DNA of 47,937 nucleotides, from contig JAQUVM010000008.1 in the NCBI GenBank assembly GCA_028693355.1, positions 1 to 47,937 on the forward strand, given 5' to 3'. Position 1 is the stretch's first letter, and every line of letters begins with the position of its first letter. Under the pieces are notes generated by a model, which did no database searches, was not told the origin of the DNA, and worked only from the letters and a program-made list of their open reading frames with translations. Shown here in pieces: positions 17,090-31,163 of the stretch. The stretch comes from Burkholderiales bacterium. GTDB lineage: Bacteria > Pseudomonadota > Gammaproteobacteria > Burkholderiales > UBA11063. The position numbers and the translations under genes are program-made.

Positions 17090-18034
17090 CTATTGATATT
17101 CTTTTACTATTTCTAATACACTGCCAATGTCATTCATCAAAAAGAAATGCACGCATGGTACACCAAAGTCTAATAATTCCCCGACTTGATGCATGGCCCA
17201 TTTTTTACCAATTTCAGCGGCTTTTTGTGGATTGGTAGATAGATCAGCAACTAATGTCTGTGGCAAATCTACATAAAACATTTTTGGAATAGTATTTAAT
17301 TGGTTAGCTGATTTTAATACTTTAATTCCTGGGATGATTGGCACATTTATTCCAGCTTCACGGCATTGTTTTACAAAGTTAAAATATTTGTTATTGTCAA
17401 AAAACATTTGCGTAACTATATAATCTGCACCTGCATCTATTTTTTGCTTTAAATATTCAATATTTAGCTCCATATTTGCAGATTCAAAATGTTTTTCTGG
17501 ATATCCAGCAACACCAGTACAAAAATTTATTGGATCGTATTCAGTATCGCCTAAAAACCTACCATCACGGATATCTCTAATTTGAGATACTAAATCTATT
17601 GCGTGATGATTAATAGTTTCATGATCATTGATAATGCGCTTGTAGTTTAAATTATCTCCTTTAAGAGCTAATACGTTATCAATGCCCATATAGTTAAGCT
17701 CAATTAGAGCATCTTCTGTTTCTTGTTGTGAAAATCCTTGACAGAGCATATGAGCAACTGCATCAATTCCATACTTGTTTTGAATTACACCGCATATGCC
17801 TGTTGTACCTGGACGTTTCTTATGAACTCGTTTGGTAATTGTTCCGTCATTTTTTTCTACATATAATAGAGATGAAGCATGTGTAGTTACATTAATCCAT
17901 TTAGGATCATATGGTAATACTTGTTCAATTATATTAAATATAGCATCAATTGAGGTAGTGCCTCTTAATGGTGGCACAATTTCATAACTAAAGATAGGTT
18001 TAGTAGCATTTTCGAGGTGCTTAATAATATGCAT
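17090..18034 (-). CDS. metF: Methylenetetrahydrofolate reductase, Bacteroidota-like type
   Basis: Reduces 5,10-methylene-THF to 5-methyl-THF for methionine synthesis, FAD-dependent. 314 residues, longer than the usual proteobacterial MetF (about 290). The segments FSYEIVPPLRG, KKRPGTTGICGVIQNKYGID, LIELNYMGIDNVLALKGD, CTGVAGYPEKHFES and DAGADYIVTQMFFDN include the conserved FAD and folate-binding positions (catalytic Glu18 region, LKGD, QMFFD). The long KRPGTTG form resembles Bacteroidota MetF as I remember it, more than E. coli MetF. Its start overlaps the PAP2 gene end by 14 bases. Confidence 0.93.
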   Translation of the reverse strand: MHIIKHLENATKPIFSYEIVPPLRGTTSIDAIFNIIEQVLPYDPKWINVTTHASSLLYVEKNDGTITKRVHKKRPGTTGICGVIQNKYGIDAVAHMLCQGFSQQETEDALIELNYMGIDNVLALKGDNLNYKRIINDHETINHHAIDLVSQIRDIRDGRFLGDTEYDPINFCTGVAGYPEKHFESANMELNIEYLKQKIDAGADYIVTQMFFDNNKYFNFVKQCREAGINVPIIPGIKVLKSANQLNTIPKMFYVDLPQTLVADLSTNPQKAAEIGKKWAMHQVGELLDFGVPCVHFFLMNDIGSVLEIVKEYQ

Positions 18035-18686
18035 TTTTCTTCCGTGTCATTTTTTCAAAGTTAATGGCAAAAATAATTTTAGTTAAAATATATCCTATTA
18101 AGCCGCTAGCTAAAACATCTAAAGGCCAATGCCATCCTGTGCATATACGAGCTAATCCTATAAATATGATTAATAATAACATAATGAATTGCATTATTTT
18201 ACTTTTACTAAAAAACATAATATTCATAGCAAAAGCAAATATTGCGATATTGCCAGTATGTCCAGATGGAAATGACAAATATGCTGATTTAGTAGTATCT
18301 TCAAATTGATTAGACCAGTAAAAACTACCTGTTGGTAATGTTACATACGGTCTTGCTTCATGAAAAATATGTTTTAGAGCCATAAATAATACGAAGTATA
18401 TAGCTATTAATACAAGAACATTAATTAGATTTTCTCTTTTTCCAATAGCAGTAATTAATATTAAAGTTGCGGGGATAATAAAATATTTTGAATAGGTAAT
18501 CATATTTGTATACTCCCATACCTCATTTGGTATGAGTGAGTGATAGGAGTTAATATAAAGAAATACCTCTTGATTTAATTGTTCTATGTATATATATGAA
18601 CTAACCAAAGTAAATGCTATAAATAAGATAGCAGAATACCAAGTAATTAATTTTGGTTTATTCGGGGTTGTGTATAAGTTCATCAT
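18021..18686 (-). CDS. PAP2-family membrane phosphatase
   Basis: About 221 residues, six membrane helices. The acid-phosphatase motifs are in order: KHIFHEARPY (KX6RP-like, with RP), SFPSGHTGN (PSGH) and RICTGWHWPLDV (SRX5HX3D-like, His and Asp present). Candidate substrates are undecaprenyl pyrophosphate, phosphatidylglycerol phosphate or lipid A phosphate. I chose the ATG at 18686 because GGGA lies eight bases upstream; in-frame starts at 18713 (TTG) and 18692 are poorer. The end overlaps metF. Confidence 0.88.
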   Translation of the reverse strand: MMNLYTTPNKPKLITWYSAILFIAFTLVSSYIYIEQLNQEVFLYINSYHSLIPNEVWEYTNMITYSKYFIIPATLILITAIGKRENLINVLVLIAIYFVLFMALKHIFHEARPYVTLPTGSFYWSNQFEDTTKSAYLSFPSGHTGNIAIFAFAMNIMFFSKSKIMQFIMLLLIIFIGLARICTGWHWPLDVLASGLIGYILTKIIFAINFEKMTRKKNAYY

Positions 18687-18718
18687 ATTCATATTCCCAT
18701 AAAACTTGAACAAAAGTA

Positions 18719-19534
18719 CTATATTCTATAGCAAGCCATAGTATAGCGTTCTAGTTTTGCATAGTCTAACTTGCTTATAATGTTGTGCAGCCCAGCATCT
18801 AGAAGTAATTGTCTAACAGTATTTCCTTGATTATAACCATGCTCTATAATAATATAAGCGCCATTATTCATGTGTTTAACACAGTTTTTAGCAATATGAT
18901 CTATACAGCTAAATCCATCTAGGTGGTCAGTTAATGCATTGATTGGTTCGTGTTGTAATTTTGCCATATGAATGTCATTTTTTTCAATATATGGCGGGTT
19001 ACTTACAATGATATCGAATTTTTCTGATGTATTTTCGAACCAATTACTGCGTAAAAAATTAATTTTAGCTTTAAGATTGATAGAGTTTTGCCTAGCTACT
19101 GCCAAGGTTTCATTGTAATTATCTATAGCTGTTATATTTAAGTCAGGGCGCTCTAATTTACAGCTAATTGCGATGCATCCACTACCGGTACCTAGATCTA
19201 AAACGTTACCATTTAGAGGTGCTAGATTAATCACTTCTTCCACTAAATGCTCTGTTTCTGGACGTGGGATTAGCGTATGACTATTTACAGTAAAATCATA
19301 ACCAAAAAACTCTTTATTGCCGACAATATAAGCAATTGGCTCTCCTGATTTTGCGCGGTCATAATAAGTATTGTATAAACTTAATTGAATATCATTCATT
19401 ATATGATCGTCACGGCTAATTAATTGAGCGTGACTAAATCCTGTTACCAATGAGAGTAATATTCTAGTATCAAGTTTTGATAGCTCACTGGTATTTGCTA
19501 ATTCTCTTATCTTAGTCATTTGATTGGAATGCAA
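18719..19534 (-). CDS. prmC: Release factor glutamine methyltransferase
   Basis: SAM-dependent enzyme that methylates the GGQ glutamine of release factors. 271 residues. TLIPRPETE at 87-95, the SAM-binding [10 protein letters not shown] at 111-120, and the catalytic NPPY at 179-182 are all present, as is a helical N-terminal domain. prfA, its usual neighbour, is absent. The ATG overlaps the acetyltransferase end by 19 bases; an in-frame ATG five codons later is possible. Confidence 0.95.
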   Translation of the reverse strand: MHSNQMTKIRELANTSELSKLDTRILLSLVTGFSHAQLISRDDHIMNDIQLSLYNTYYDRAKSGEPIAYIVGNKEFFGYDFTVNSHTLIPRPETEHLVEEVINLAPLNGNVLDLGTGSGCIAISCKLERPDLNITAIDNYNETLAVARQNSINLKAKINFLRSNWFENTSEKFDIIVSNPPYIEKNDIHMAKLQHEPINALTDHLDGFSCIDHIAKNCVKHMNNGAYIIIEHGYNQGNTVRQLLLDAGLHNIISKLDYAKLERYTMACYRI

Positions 19535-20085
19535 AAATTATCTTTGATATCATATTTACAATTGCATGATTCACAAATTGCAGTATTATTATTAATATGA
19601 AGCTTAATGCCACATTGGCACATCCAACCTATTTGTCTTGAGGGAACACCTACCATCATTGCATATGCTTTGACATCTTTATTTACAACAGTTCCTGCCC
19701 CAATAAATGCGTATTCACCAACTGTAGTTCCACAGACTATTGTTGCATTAGCACCGATTGTAGCGCCTTTTTTTACTAAGGTCTTTCTGTACTCATTTTT
19801 GCGAGTCACATGACTACGTGGGTTAAATACATTTGTAAATACCATAGAAGGCCCACAAAATACATCGTCTTCAATATATACTGCATCATAAACAGAAACA
19901 TTATTTTGGATTTTGACATTATTACCAATGATAACATCATTACCAATAAAGACATTTTGTCCTAATGAGCATGTTTCACCAATTTTGGCACCACCGCATA
20001 CATGCGTAAAATGCCATATTTTTGTGTCATTACCTATTTGTGCTCCATCATCAATAATGGCTGAGCTATGTATTGTGTATTTCAT
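19516..20085 (-). CDS. Left-handed beta-helix acetyltransferase with C-terminal Cys motif (WlbB/WbpD-like)
   Basis: 189 residues made of hexapeptide repeats ([46 protein letters not shown]). The motifs [13 protein letters not shown] and [18 protein letters not shown] match UDP-2-acetamido-3-amino-2,3-dideoxyglucuronate N-acetyltransferases that make O-antigen sugars. The C-terminus holds CQCG...CESC, a possible zinc knuckle. It is isolated from other sugar-nucleotide genes here, so the exact substrate is inferred. Confidence 0.87.
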   Translation of the reverse strand: MKYTIHSSAIIDDGAQIGNDTKIWHFTHVCGGAKIGETCSLGQNVFIGNDVIIGNNVKIQNNVSVYDAVYIEDDVFCGPSMVFTNVFNPRSHVTRKNEYRKTLVKKGATIGANATIVCGTTVGEYAFIGAGTVVNKDVKAYAMMVGVPSRQIGWMCQCGIKLHINNNTAICESCNCKYDIKDNFCIPIK

Positions 20086-20137
20086 CTACGTTTACTTTTT
20101 TCTTTAAATTTAATTTTTTCTACTGGTTTATTATATT

Positions 20138-20812
20138 CTATCTATACTGTAAAATATAAAAACCTATTGATAAATACATCGAAATCGCTGCAATAAGTAC
20201 AAATATATGCCATACCATATGTGAATAACGAAACTTGCTTAACGCATAGAAGACTGCACCAATTGTATAAATAACTCCACTTGCAACCATAAAGACTACT
20301 CCCATAGTTGGTAGTTTTTTAATAATTTGTGGTAGTAATATTACAGCCATCCATCCCATCAATACAAAAATGAATGTGCTAGTTTTTTTAAATTTGCCAG
20401 CATGCATAGATTTAAAAATTATACCTAGTATAGCAAGAATTGCTAGGATTGTATACATTATGTAAGATAAAGGAGTTTTTAATAAACTAAAAACATATGG
20501 TGTATACGACCCAAGAATTAAAACAAAAATGGATACGTGATCTAAGCGTTTCATTACTTTTCTGGCGGTGGTGTTTACCATTGAATGATAAACAGTACTC
20601 ATTACAAACATGAATAACATAGTAATGCCATAAAAAATGAATGAAACCCCATCTAACCAATCACCATAACGTCCAGCTATCCATGCTAAGCTTATCATTA
20701 GACCAAGTGCAACAAATGCGCCAACACAATGGCTAACGGCATTTCCTATGTCTTCGCCTAAGCTATAGGGAAATAATATTTTTCTTATATCTTGCTGTAG
20801 TTCTTCTTTCAT
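20138..20812 (-). CDS. Hemolysin III / PAQR-family membrane protein (TrhA-like)
   Basis: 224 residues, seven predicted helices. Conserved features are the EDIGNAVSHCVGAF start, STVYHSM, KRLDHVSIFVLILGSYTP and HMVWHIFVLIAAISMY with the His residues that bind a metal in this family. Bacterial members such as E. coli TrhA affect membrane energetics; the 'hemolysin' name is historical. It follows the acyltransferase pair by nine bases on the same strand. Confidence 0.9.
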   Translation of the reverse strand: MKEELQQDIRKILFPYSLGEDIGNAVSHCVGAFVALGLMISLAWIAGRYGDWLDGVSFIFYGITMLFMFVMSTVYHSMVNTTARKVMKRLDHVSIFVLILGSYTPYVFSLLKTPLSYIMYTILAILAILGIIFKSMHAGKFKKTSTFIFVLMGWMAVILLPQIIKKLPTMGVVFMVASGVIYTIGAVFYALSKFRYSHMVWHIFVLIAAISMYLSIGFYILQYR

Positions 20813-20821
20813 TCTAAATTC

Positions 20822-21736
20822 CTAACAGTATTTGTATAATTCACCACGAGGTAAATTTGGTTGAGTTTTAAATCGTTTATGCAGCCATAAATACTGACTT
20901 GGCTGTTTTAATATCATTTCTTCAATATAGTGATTCATTTCAGCTACCGATTTATTGGTATCTGAAATATCATAATTATCCCAAGGTTTTGAGAGCTCAA
21001 CTACATAATGATTACCTTCGCGGTACGTTGCCATAGATATAATTTTTGCTCCAGTAAGCTTTATTAGTTTTGGCAAAGTATCTAAAGTTGCACAATAAGG
21101 ATGAGCGAAAAAGGGTACATAAACAGAATTTTTTTCATCCATATCTTGATCTGGTAGATAATAAAAGGGTATAAGTGTCTGTTTCATTTTTCTTACAATT
21201 GTACGTAGACCTTCTTGGCGAGAAAAAATCTCTCCACCTTTATCTTTAATAAACCTTAAGCGAGCATTTTTAATTGCTTCGGTTAGATATTCATTTCTTT
21301 GCTCTGCATATACACTGTATCCTGGAGTTTCTAATGTAAGGCGATTTGCACCGATATCAAGTGCTAAGAAGTGAGGCGCTAATATTATTGTGGGAAACTT
21401 ATTGTTGATACTGGTAAAATTCTCTAAACCCCTTATTTTAACAATTTTTTTTAACTTATCAGCAGGAGCAAAAAACATTAAGCCATAGGCCAGACCTGAT
21501 TTAAAAAGCTCTTTGAAGTGTTCTTTGATTAATTTATCACGCCGTTCTTCGCTCCATTCAGGAAAGCATAGTTTTAAATTTAATAATCCTACTCTGCGGC
21601 GTTCACTTAGTATATGATAAGTTATTACTCCGAGGATATCACCTATCTTATTTAAGATAGAAATTGGTAGCATACTAAAAAAATGTAGTATTTGCAATGC
21701 AATTATTATTGGTATGTTTTTAATTTTGTTCAGCAT
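20822..21736 (-). CDS. LpxL/LpxM-type lipid A acyltransferase, HX4D form
   Basis: 304 residues. One N-terminal hydrophobic helix (about 10-28) then a lysophospholipid-acyltransferase-type catalytic domain. The active site LAPHFLALD has the HX4D motif, and YLPDQDMDEKNSVYVPFF matches the family's second conserved block. It should add a secondary acyl chain to lipid A at the inner face of the inner membrane. It is paired with a second, diverged copy (18-base gap), giving the two late acylation steps. Which is LpxL and which LpxM cannot be told. Confidence 0.92.
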   Translation of the reverse strand: MLNKIKNIPIIIALQILHFFSMLPISILNKIGDILGVITYHILSERRRVGLLNLKLCFPEWSEERRDKLIKEHFKELFKSGLAYGLMFFAPADKLKKIVKIRGLENFTSINNKFPTIILAPHFLALDIGANRLTLETPGYSVYAEQRNEYLTEAIKNARLRFIKDKGGEIFSRQEGLRTIVRKMKQTLIPFYYLPDQDMDEKNSVYVPFFAHPYCATLDTLPKLIKLTGAKIISMATYREGNHYVVELSKPWDNYDISDTNKSVAEMNHYIEEMILKQPSQYLWLHKRFKTQPNLPRGELYKYC

Positions 21737-21754
21737 TTATATTACTTTATTAAG

Positions 21755-22630
21755 TTAATCGTTAGTTGGTTTTGGTTTAGCGTGTCCTACATTACGATAA
21801 CGATCATACGACCAATAATATTGCGTTGGTGCATCCATAACCATCTTTTCTATTTCGTGGTAAAGTTCTTGAGTTATACTTTTTATGTCTGTCGTTTTGG
21901 GTTCAAAAATTATACATCTAGAGCGGAAACCAGTTTTTGTTCTTAAGCTTTGAACTAAAACAGTAGATGTATCATGATTCTTACATAGCTTTGCAGTTAG
22001 AGTAGCTGCATATACGTATTGGCCAAAAAATTTTACCCACTCACCATTACCTCCAGATGCTACATTGTCCGGGAGTATTCCTATGTCTCCGCCATTTTGA
22101 TAATGTTTCATCATAGCTAATACGCCTTTTCTAGTCGTAGGTTCTGGATGCATATTTATTGTTTTTCTACCATTTAGCATAATTTGATTGAAATCTTTAT
22201 TTTTAGTAGGTTTATATAAATAACATATATCAATAGGCAGATATTTTCCATAAAACTTCATCGCAACTTCAAAGTTGCCAATGTGTGGAGTTAGAAATAA
22301 TAGTTTTTTACCTTGTTTTTTTAATTCAAATACTTTATCGAAACTATTATCAACTTCAAATAAGTCATCGAGATTTTGGTTTCTAGTCCATCCGAGTAAT
22401 GCAGACTCTACTAGAGTTTTGCCCATTTCTTTAGCTGATTGGTGAGCAATAGATTCTACATTTTCAGTAGTTGCAATTGAAGACTTTAATAGGTTGTTCT
22501 TTAATCGATTAGCTGTTCTTTTGGATATTTTTAATGCAACTATTCCAACAACAGCGCCTAGAGCGCGAATTGCTGAAAGTGGTAAGAATGATAATACAAA
22601 CATTATGTTAGTTATTATTGTTTTTTTCAT
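21755..22630 (-). CDS. LpxL/LpxM-type lipid A acyltransferase, HX4E form
   Basis: 291 residues, first gene of the minus-strand run. Hydrophobic N-terminal helix, then LTPHIGNFE, the HX4E variant of the catalytic motif, and DIGILPDNVASGGNGEWVKFFG for the substrate-binding block. The similarity to its neighbour is moderate, so they are old paralogues with likely different positional specificity. A 170-base gap separates it from the divergent symporter gene, where both promoters must lie. Confidence 0.92.
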   Translation of the reverse strand: MKKTIITNIMFVLSFLPLSAIRALGAVVGIVALKISKRTANRLKNNLLKSSIATTENVESIAHQSAKEMGKTLVESALLGWTRNQNLDDLFEVDNSFDKVFELKKQGKKLLFLTPHIGNFEVAMKFYGKYLPIDICYLYKPTKNKDFNQIMLNGRKTINMHPEPTTRKGVLAMMKHYQNGGDIGILPDNVASGGNGEWVKFFGQYVYAATLTAKLCKNHDTSTVLVQSLRTKTGFRSRCIIFEPKTTDIKSITQELYHEIEKMVMDAPTQYYWSYDRYRNVGHAKPKPTND

Positions 22631-22800
22631 TATTTATAAAGCTATTTGAATATACTTAGCTACATTCTATCATATATTTATATTGAAACATTTAATATGT
22701 TATATACTATACCTACTTGCGGTAGCTTTACAGCAGCAAAATTAAATTCGGAGATTTAATAAAAATAATTACTGATGATTACATATGAGGTATTTAAAAT

Positions 22801-24009
22801 ATGAGATACATGAAAATAGGTTTTGGCAACCAATGCTTATTAGCGCTGTTTTTAGGTTTATTTGCAGGTAGGCTTTTACCCAATGTTGTAATCGATGCAA
22901 TTATTCCTATTGGTAGTGTGTTTATAAAGCTACTCCAGTTAATTGTTATACCATTAACTTTTTCAACTATTGTATCTAGTTTTGCAAAATTAGAAGATAT
23001 GTCTTTAGTGAAGATGCTGGGTAGTCGTACCTTGCTGTGGTTTATGGTTACTGCGTTGATAGCGGCAAGCGTTGGTGTTATAATCGGGGTTTTTATAAAT
23101 CCTGGACAGGGTTTAATATTGTCATCGGCAATGCAAAACTATCAACCTCGTGATATTCCTGCTGTAAGTCAAATTTTTTTAGATATGGTTCCAGGTAATA
23201 TTATTGGACAAATTGCTTCAGGTCAGGTGATACCAGTAATAATATTTGCTATCTTTTTTGGATTAGCATTAACATCAATGGGTAATAAAGCGCCGCATGT
23301 AAAAAGCTTTTTTGATGAATTTTCAAAAGTAATGTTTGTTATTACGCGTAAAATTATTCGTTTATCACCATATGGTATCTTTGCTTTACTAGTTGACGTT
23401 GGGCATAATTACGGTGCTGATGCTTTATTACCTCTTGGTAAGTTTATTATAGCAGTTTATTTGGCTTGTTTTATTCAATTAATTGTTTATGCAATTTTAT
23501 TAGCAATATTTGCTAATAAAAATCCAATTGTCTTTTTTAAGCAATTTTGGCCAGCAATGATTACAGGATTTACAACCTCTTCTAGTTTGGGTACTTTGCC
23601 TGTTACTCTAGAAACTTTGGTAGATAGGGTTGGTATTAGTAGTCGGACAAGTGGATTTGTTGCTCCTTTAGGTGCAACTATGAAGATGGATGGCTGTGGT
23701 GCTATTTTTCCTGCTATTGTTTGTATTATGACGGCGACAGTATTTGGTATCCATTTAAGTATGTTTCAGTATATATTAATCGTGATTACTGCGGCTGTTG
23801 CTACTATAGGTACTGCGGGAGTCCCTGGGACGGCATCAATTATGGCAATAGTTGTTCTGACTAGTGTTGGTCTGCCATTGGAAGGGCTTGCATTAGTTGT
23901 TGGCATTGATAAGATCGTTGATATGATGCGTACTATGACTAATGTTACAGGTAGTGGTGTATGTGCTGTGTTGGTTGAACGTGGCTGTAAAAATAAGGCG
24001 GATATATAA
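22801..24009 (+). CDS. Dicarboxylate/amino acid:cation symporter (DAACS family)
   Basis: 402 residues, eight transmembrane helices plus two re-entrant loops as in GltP/DctA. Diagnostic segments are TTSSSLGTLPVTLE (HP1 Ser-rich tip), GATMKMDGCGAIFPA (the NMDGT-like helix 7 motif, changed to KMDGC) and TAGVPGTASIMAIVVLTS (HP2). It imports glutamate, aspartate or C4-dicarboxylates with H+ or Na+. The altered NMDGT motif makes substrate assignment less safe. Stand-alone on the plus strand. Confidence 0.92.
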   Translation: MRYMKIGFGNQCLLALFLGLFAGRLLPNVVIDAIIPIGSVFIKLLQLIVIPLTFSTIVSSFAKLEDMSLVKMLGSRTLLWFMVTALIAASVGVIIGVFINPGQGLILSSAMQNYQPRDIPAVSQIFLDMVPGNIIGQIASGQVIPVIIFAIFFGLALTSMGNKAPHVKSFFDEFSKVMFVITRKIIRLSPYGIFALLVDVGHNYGADALLPLGKFIIAVYLACFIQLIVYAILLAIFANKNPIVFFKQFWPAMITGFTTSSSLGTLPVTLETLVDRVGISSRTSGFVAPLGATMKMDGCGAIFPAIVCIMTATVFGIHLSMFQYILIVITAAVATIGTAGVPGTASIMAIVVLTSVGLPLEGLALVVGIDKIVDMMRTMTNVTGSGVCAVLVERGCKNKADI

Positions 24010-24176
24010 TGTCGGTATTATGGGTTTGTTTGATGTGATAATGCAACAGTAAGTGTATAAATTATTTTATGCAACTTATTGTAATTTAAGTGGATTTTAT
24101 TTAGATGTGTATTGTTGTAAATGTATATTTAAATATGATTGTTAATAAAGTAAATAAATAAATTGGATGTGTTATA

Positions 24177-25365
<1,189 letters not shown>

Positions 25366-25404
25366 TGGTGTATGCCTTTGAAAAAGGGTGTTTAAAATAA
25401 ATAA

Positions 25405-25719
<315 letters not shown>

Positions 25720-25751
25720 TCTTATAGCTAGACTTTGTAAGGAGTTTAAGC

Positions 25752-26222
25752 GTGGATATTAACGCAACATTACTAGGGCAGGCCATAACGTTTGCTATTC
25801 TAGTGATATTTACAATGAAATTCGTTTGGCCGCCTTTAAATGGAATGATTGAAGAGCGTTCTAAGCGTATTGCTGACGGTTTGGCTGCTGCGGAAAAAGG
25901 TAAGCAACAATTATTGGATGCAGAATCAAGAGTCGCTGAAGAATTAAAAAAAGTTCAGGGACGTGCAAACGAAATTATTGCTAATGCTGAAAAACGCTCT
26001 AATCAAATTGTAGAGGCTGCTAAGGATAAAGCTCAAGTTGAAGCTGATCGTATTATGGCTGATGCAAAATCTCAAATCGAGCAAGAGTTTTTGAAGATGA
26101 AAGAAGACTTACGTCTGCAAGTGTCTGATTTAGTTGTGCGTGGAGCAGAACAAATTATTCGTGCAGAAGTTGATCGTTCACGTCATGAAAAAATTCTAGT
26201 TCAACTTAAGGCGGAGTTATAA
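25752..26222 (+). CDS. atpF: ATP synthase F0 subunit b
   Basis: Peripheral stalk. 156 residues, one N-terminal helix (about 8-26) then a long charged coiled coil. GTG start, set by GGAG seven bases upstream. It begins 33 bases after atpE and ends five bases before atpH. Confidence 0.96.
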   Translation: MDINATLLGQAITFAILVIFTMKFVWPPLNGMIEERSKRIADGLAAAEKGKQQLLDAESRVAEELKKVQGRANEIIANAEKRSNQIVEAAKDKAQVEADRIMADAKSQIEQEFLKMKEDLRLQVSDLVVRGAEQIIRAEVDRSRHEKILVQLKAEL

Positions 26223-26227
26223 TCATA

Positions 26228-26761
26228 ATGTCACAAATGACTATTATTGCTCACCCGTACGCTCAGGCATTATTCATACTTGCAAAAGAACGTGAAGAAC
26301 AAAAGTTTTGGATGAAAACTTTGGCTAGTTTAGCTGAGGTGTCTAAAAGCAATGAATTTCATGACATGTTGAATAATCCAAAGGTTAATAGCCAGCAGGT
26401 TATAGATGTTATTACAGCTCTATTAGGTAGAGATGATAAGGACATGATTAATTTGTTGAGCATGTTAGCTGATAATAATCGTCTACTTGCATTGCCAGAG
26501 ATCTATACTGTTTTTCGTGAACTAGTATTAGAAGATCAAAAACGTGCAGATGCGGTTATTGAGTCTGCGTATGAGATGAGCTCAACTGAGATTGAAGAAT
26601 TTGAGCAGATCTTGTCAAAAAAATTTGGAAAAACAATTGCGGTAAACGTAAAAGTTAATCCAGATTTAATCGCAGGTATCAAGGTAACTATTGATGACAA
26701 AGTTATTGATGGTTCAGTTAAGGGTAGGCTAGAAAACTTAGCTACTCAACTTACTAAATAA
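26228..26761 (+). CDS. atpH: ATP synthase F1 subunit delta
   Basis: Joins F1 to the b-subunit stalk. 177 residues. The N-terminal helical bundle begins AHPYAQALFILAKE, and the C-terminal signature INVKVNPDLIAGIKV-like sequence (KVNPDLIAGIKVTIDDKVIDGS) is present. Position between atpF and atpA confirms it. Confidence 0.96.
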   Translation: MSQMTIIAHPYAQALFILAKEREEQKFWMKTLASLAEVSKSNEFHDMLNNPKVNSQQVIDVITALLGRDDKDMINLLSMLADNNRLLALPEIYTVFRELVLEDQKRADAVIESAYEMSSTEIEEFEQILSKKFGKTIAVNVKVNPDLIAGIKVTIDDKVIDGSVKGRLENLATQLTK

Positions 26762-26776
26762 AAATAGGAGCGATTC

Positions 26777-28318
26777 ATGCAATTAAATCCTTCTGAAATT
26801 AGTGATATTATCAAGTCAAAAATTGATGGTACACAAAGTTCTAGTGATTATCGTAGTAAAGGTACGGTAGTTTCTGTAACAGATGGTATCGTACGTATTT
26901 ATGGCTTGTCAGAAGTTATGCAAGGGGAAATGATTTTATTCCCAGGTAATGTATATGGTATGGCGATGAACTTAGAACGTGATTCTGTTGGTGCAGTAGT
27001 TTTAGGTGATTACGAGCATATCAAAGAAGGCGATGAAGTTTCTTGTACAGGACGTATTTTAGAAGTTCCTGTTGGCCGTGAATTGGTTGGTCGTGTAGTT
27101 GATGCACTTGGTCGCCCAATTGATGGTAAAGGCATAATTGATGCTAAAGTTACATCTCCTGTAGAAAAAGTTGCTCCGGGCGTTATTGCTCGTCAATCAG
27201 TAAGTCAACCTTTGCAAACTGGTTTGAAAGCAATTGATGCTATGGTTCCTGTTGGTCGTGGTCAACGTGAGTTGATTATTGGTGACCGTCAGACTGGTAA
27301 AACAGCAATCGCATTAGACACTATTATTAATCAGAAAAATACAGGTGTAATTTGTATTTATGTAGCTATTGGGCAAAAAGCTTCTTCTATTGCTAACGTT
27401 GTACGTTATTTAGAAGAGCATGATTCAATGGGACATACTATTGTAGTTGCTGCCACTGCTTCAGAATCAGCTGCATTACAATTTTTAGCACCTTATTCAG
27501 GTTGTACAATGGGTGAATTCTTCCGTGATCGCGGTGAGGATGCATTAATTGTTTATGATGATTTATCTAAGCAAGCTGTTGCGTACCGCCAAATTTCACT
27601 ATTGTTACGTCGCCCACCTGGTCGTGAAGCTTATCCTGGTGATGTATTCTATCTACATTCTCGTCTATTAGAGCGTGCTGCGCGTGTAAACGTTGATTAT
27701 GTAGAAAAGCTTACAAATGGTGAAGTAAAAGGTAAAACTGGTTCATTAACAGCATTGCCTATTATTGAAACACAAGCCGGTGATGTATCAGCATTCGTAC
27801 CAACAAATGTAATTTCAATTACTGATGGTCAGATTTTCGTTGAAACTGATTTATTTAATGCTGGTATTCGTCCTGCTATGAATCCTGGTATTTCTGTTTC
27901 TCGTGTTGGTGGAGCCGCTCAAACCAAAGTTATTAAAAAACAAGGTGGTGGTATTCGTCTTGCATTAGCTCAGTATCGTGAGTTGGCATCGTTTGCTCAA
28001 TTTGCATCTGACTTAGATGAAGCTACGCGTAAGCAACTTCGTCATGGTCAAATAGTAACTGAATTGATGAAACAAAAACAATTCTCACCATTAAACGTAT
28101 CTGAAATGGCATTAACATTATATGCGATTAATAATGGTGTTTATGAAAATGTTCCGGTAAATAAAGCATTAGAATTTGAAGCTGGTTTTGCAGATTATGC
28201 ACGTGCAAATTGTTCTGCATCATTAGAGCGTATTGAAAAAACTGGTGATTTATCGAAAGATGATGAACAAGTTTTAGTAAAAGCTCTAGAAGAATTCAAA
28301 ACTACTTTTGCGATTTAA
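26777..28318 (+). CDS. atpA: ATP synthase F1 subunit alpha
   Basis: Regulatory nucleotide-binding subunit of the hexamer. 513 residues, full length. P-loop GDRQTGKTA, the signature [17 protein letters not shown] and the catalytic-site Arg region are all present. AGGAGCG precedes the ATG. Confidence 0.98.
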   Translation: MQLNPSEISDIIKSKIDGTQSSSDYRSKGTVVSVTDGIVRIYGLSEVMQGEMILFPGNVYGMAMNLERDSVGAVVLGDYEHIKEGDEVSCTGRILEVPVGRELVGRVVDALGRPIDGKGIIDAKVTSPVEKVAPGVIARQSVSQPLQTGLKAIDAMVPVGRGQRELIIGDRQTGKTAIALDTIINQKNTGVICIYVAIGQKASSIANVVRYLEEHDSMGHTIVVAATASESAALQFLAPYSGCTMGEFFRDRGEDALIVYDDLSKQAVAYRQISLLLRRPPGREAYPGDVFYLHSRLLERAARVNVDYVEKLTNGEVKGKTGSLTALPIIETQAGDVSAFVPTNVISITDGQIFVETDLFNAGIRPAMNPGISVSRVGGAAQTKVIKKQGGGIRLALAQYRELASFAQFASDLDEATRKQLRHGQIVTELMKQKQFSPLNVSEMALTLYAINNGVYENVPVNKALEFEAGFADYARANCSASLERIEKTGDLSKDDEQVLVKALEEFKTTFAI

Positions 28319-28343
28319 AGCTGGACTTTTTTAAGGGATAAAA

Positions 28344-30616
<2,273 letters not shown>

Positions 30617-30630
30617 TGGGAGCAGACGTT

Positions 30631-31065
30631 ATGACAACGATGCAAGTTGATGTTGTAAGTTCAGAGGAGTTAATTTTCTCTGGAGTTGCTGAGTATGTCG
30701 TAGCGCCTGGTTCCGAAGGTGAACTAGGTATCTACCCTAATCATATTTCATTAATTAATAAATTAATTCCTGGGGTATTTCGTGTAAAAATACCACACCA
30801 AGAAGAGCATTTAATTTATGCTATTTCTGGTGGCTTTATGGAAGTTCAAAGTAATAAAGTAACAGTGTTAGCAGACGTAGTTGAACGTTCTGAAAACTTA
30901 GATGAATCTAAGTTATTAGAAGAGAAGACTAGGGCTGAAGCACGGATTAAGCATTCAAACTCTACTTTGGATGATGACAGTGCTAAGGCATATGCATCAC
31001 TAGAAATAGTTTTAGCGCAGCTTAAAGCACTTGACTTTGCACGTAAGCATTCTAAGCGCGGATAA
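30631..31065 (+). CDS. atpC: ATP synthase F1 subunit epsilon
   Basis: Rotor subunit and intrinsic inhibitor. 144 residues from the ATG at 30631, with GGAG eight bases upstream. The N-terminal beta-sandwich (GSEGELGIYPNHISLI) and two C-terminal helices (AEARIKHSN...LAQLKALDFARK) are intact. It ends the operon. Confidence 0.95.
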   Translation: MTTMQVDVVSSEELIFSGVAEYVVAPGSEGELGIYPNHISLINKLIPGVFRVKIPHQEEHLIYAISGGFMEVQSNKVTVLADVVERSENLDESKLLEEKTRAEARIKHSNSTLDDDSAKAYASLEIVLAQLKALDFARKHSKRG

Positions 31066-31106
31066 TAAGATTTGTTTTTTATTTGGATTGTGGTAACATA
31101 CACCCT

Positions 31107-31134
31107 AACTATTGTTAACAAATAGATAGTTTTT
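31107..31134 (+). terminator. Weak possible terminator after atpC
   Basis: AACTAT (31107-31112) pairs with ATAGTT (31126-31131), and the loop contains the palindrome TTGTTAACAA; a short T-run follows. The stem is only 6 bp and AT-rich, so it could instead be a regulatory site for the next gene. Confidence 0.3.
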
Positions 31135-31163
31135 ACAAAATATATTTTGAAAGGTATTCTAAT

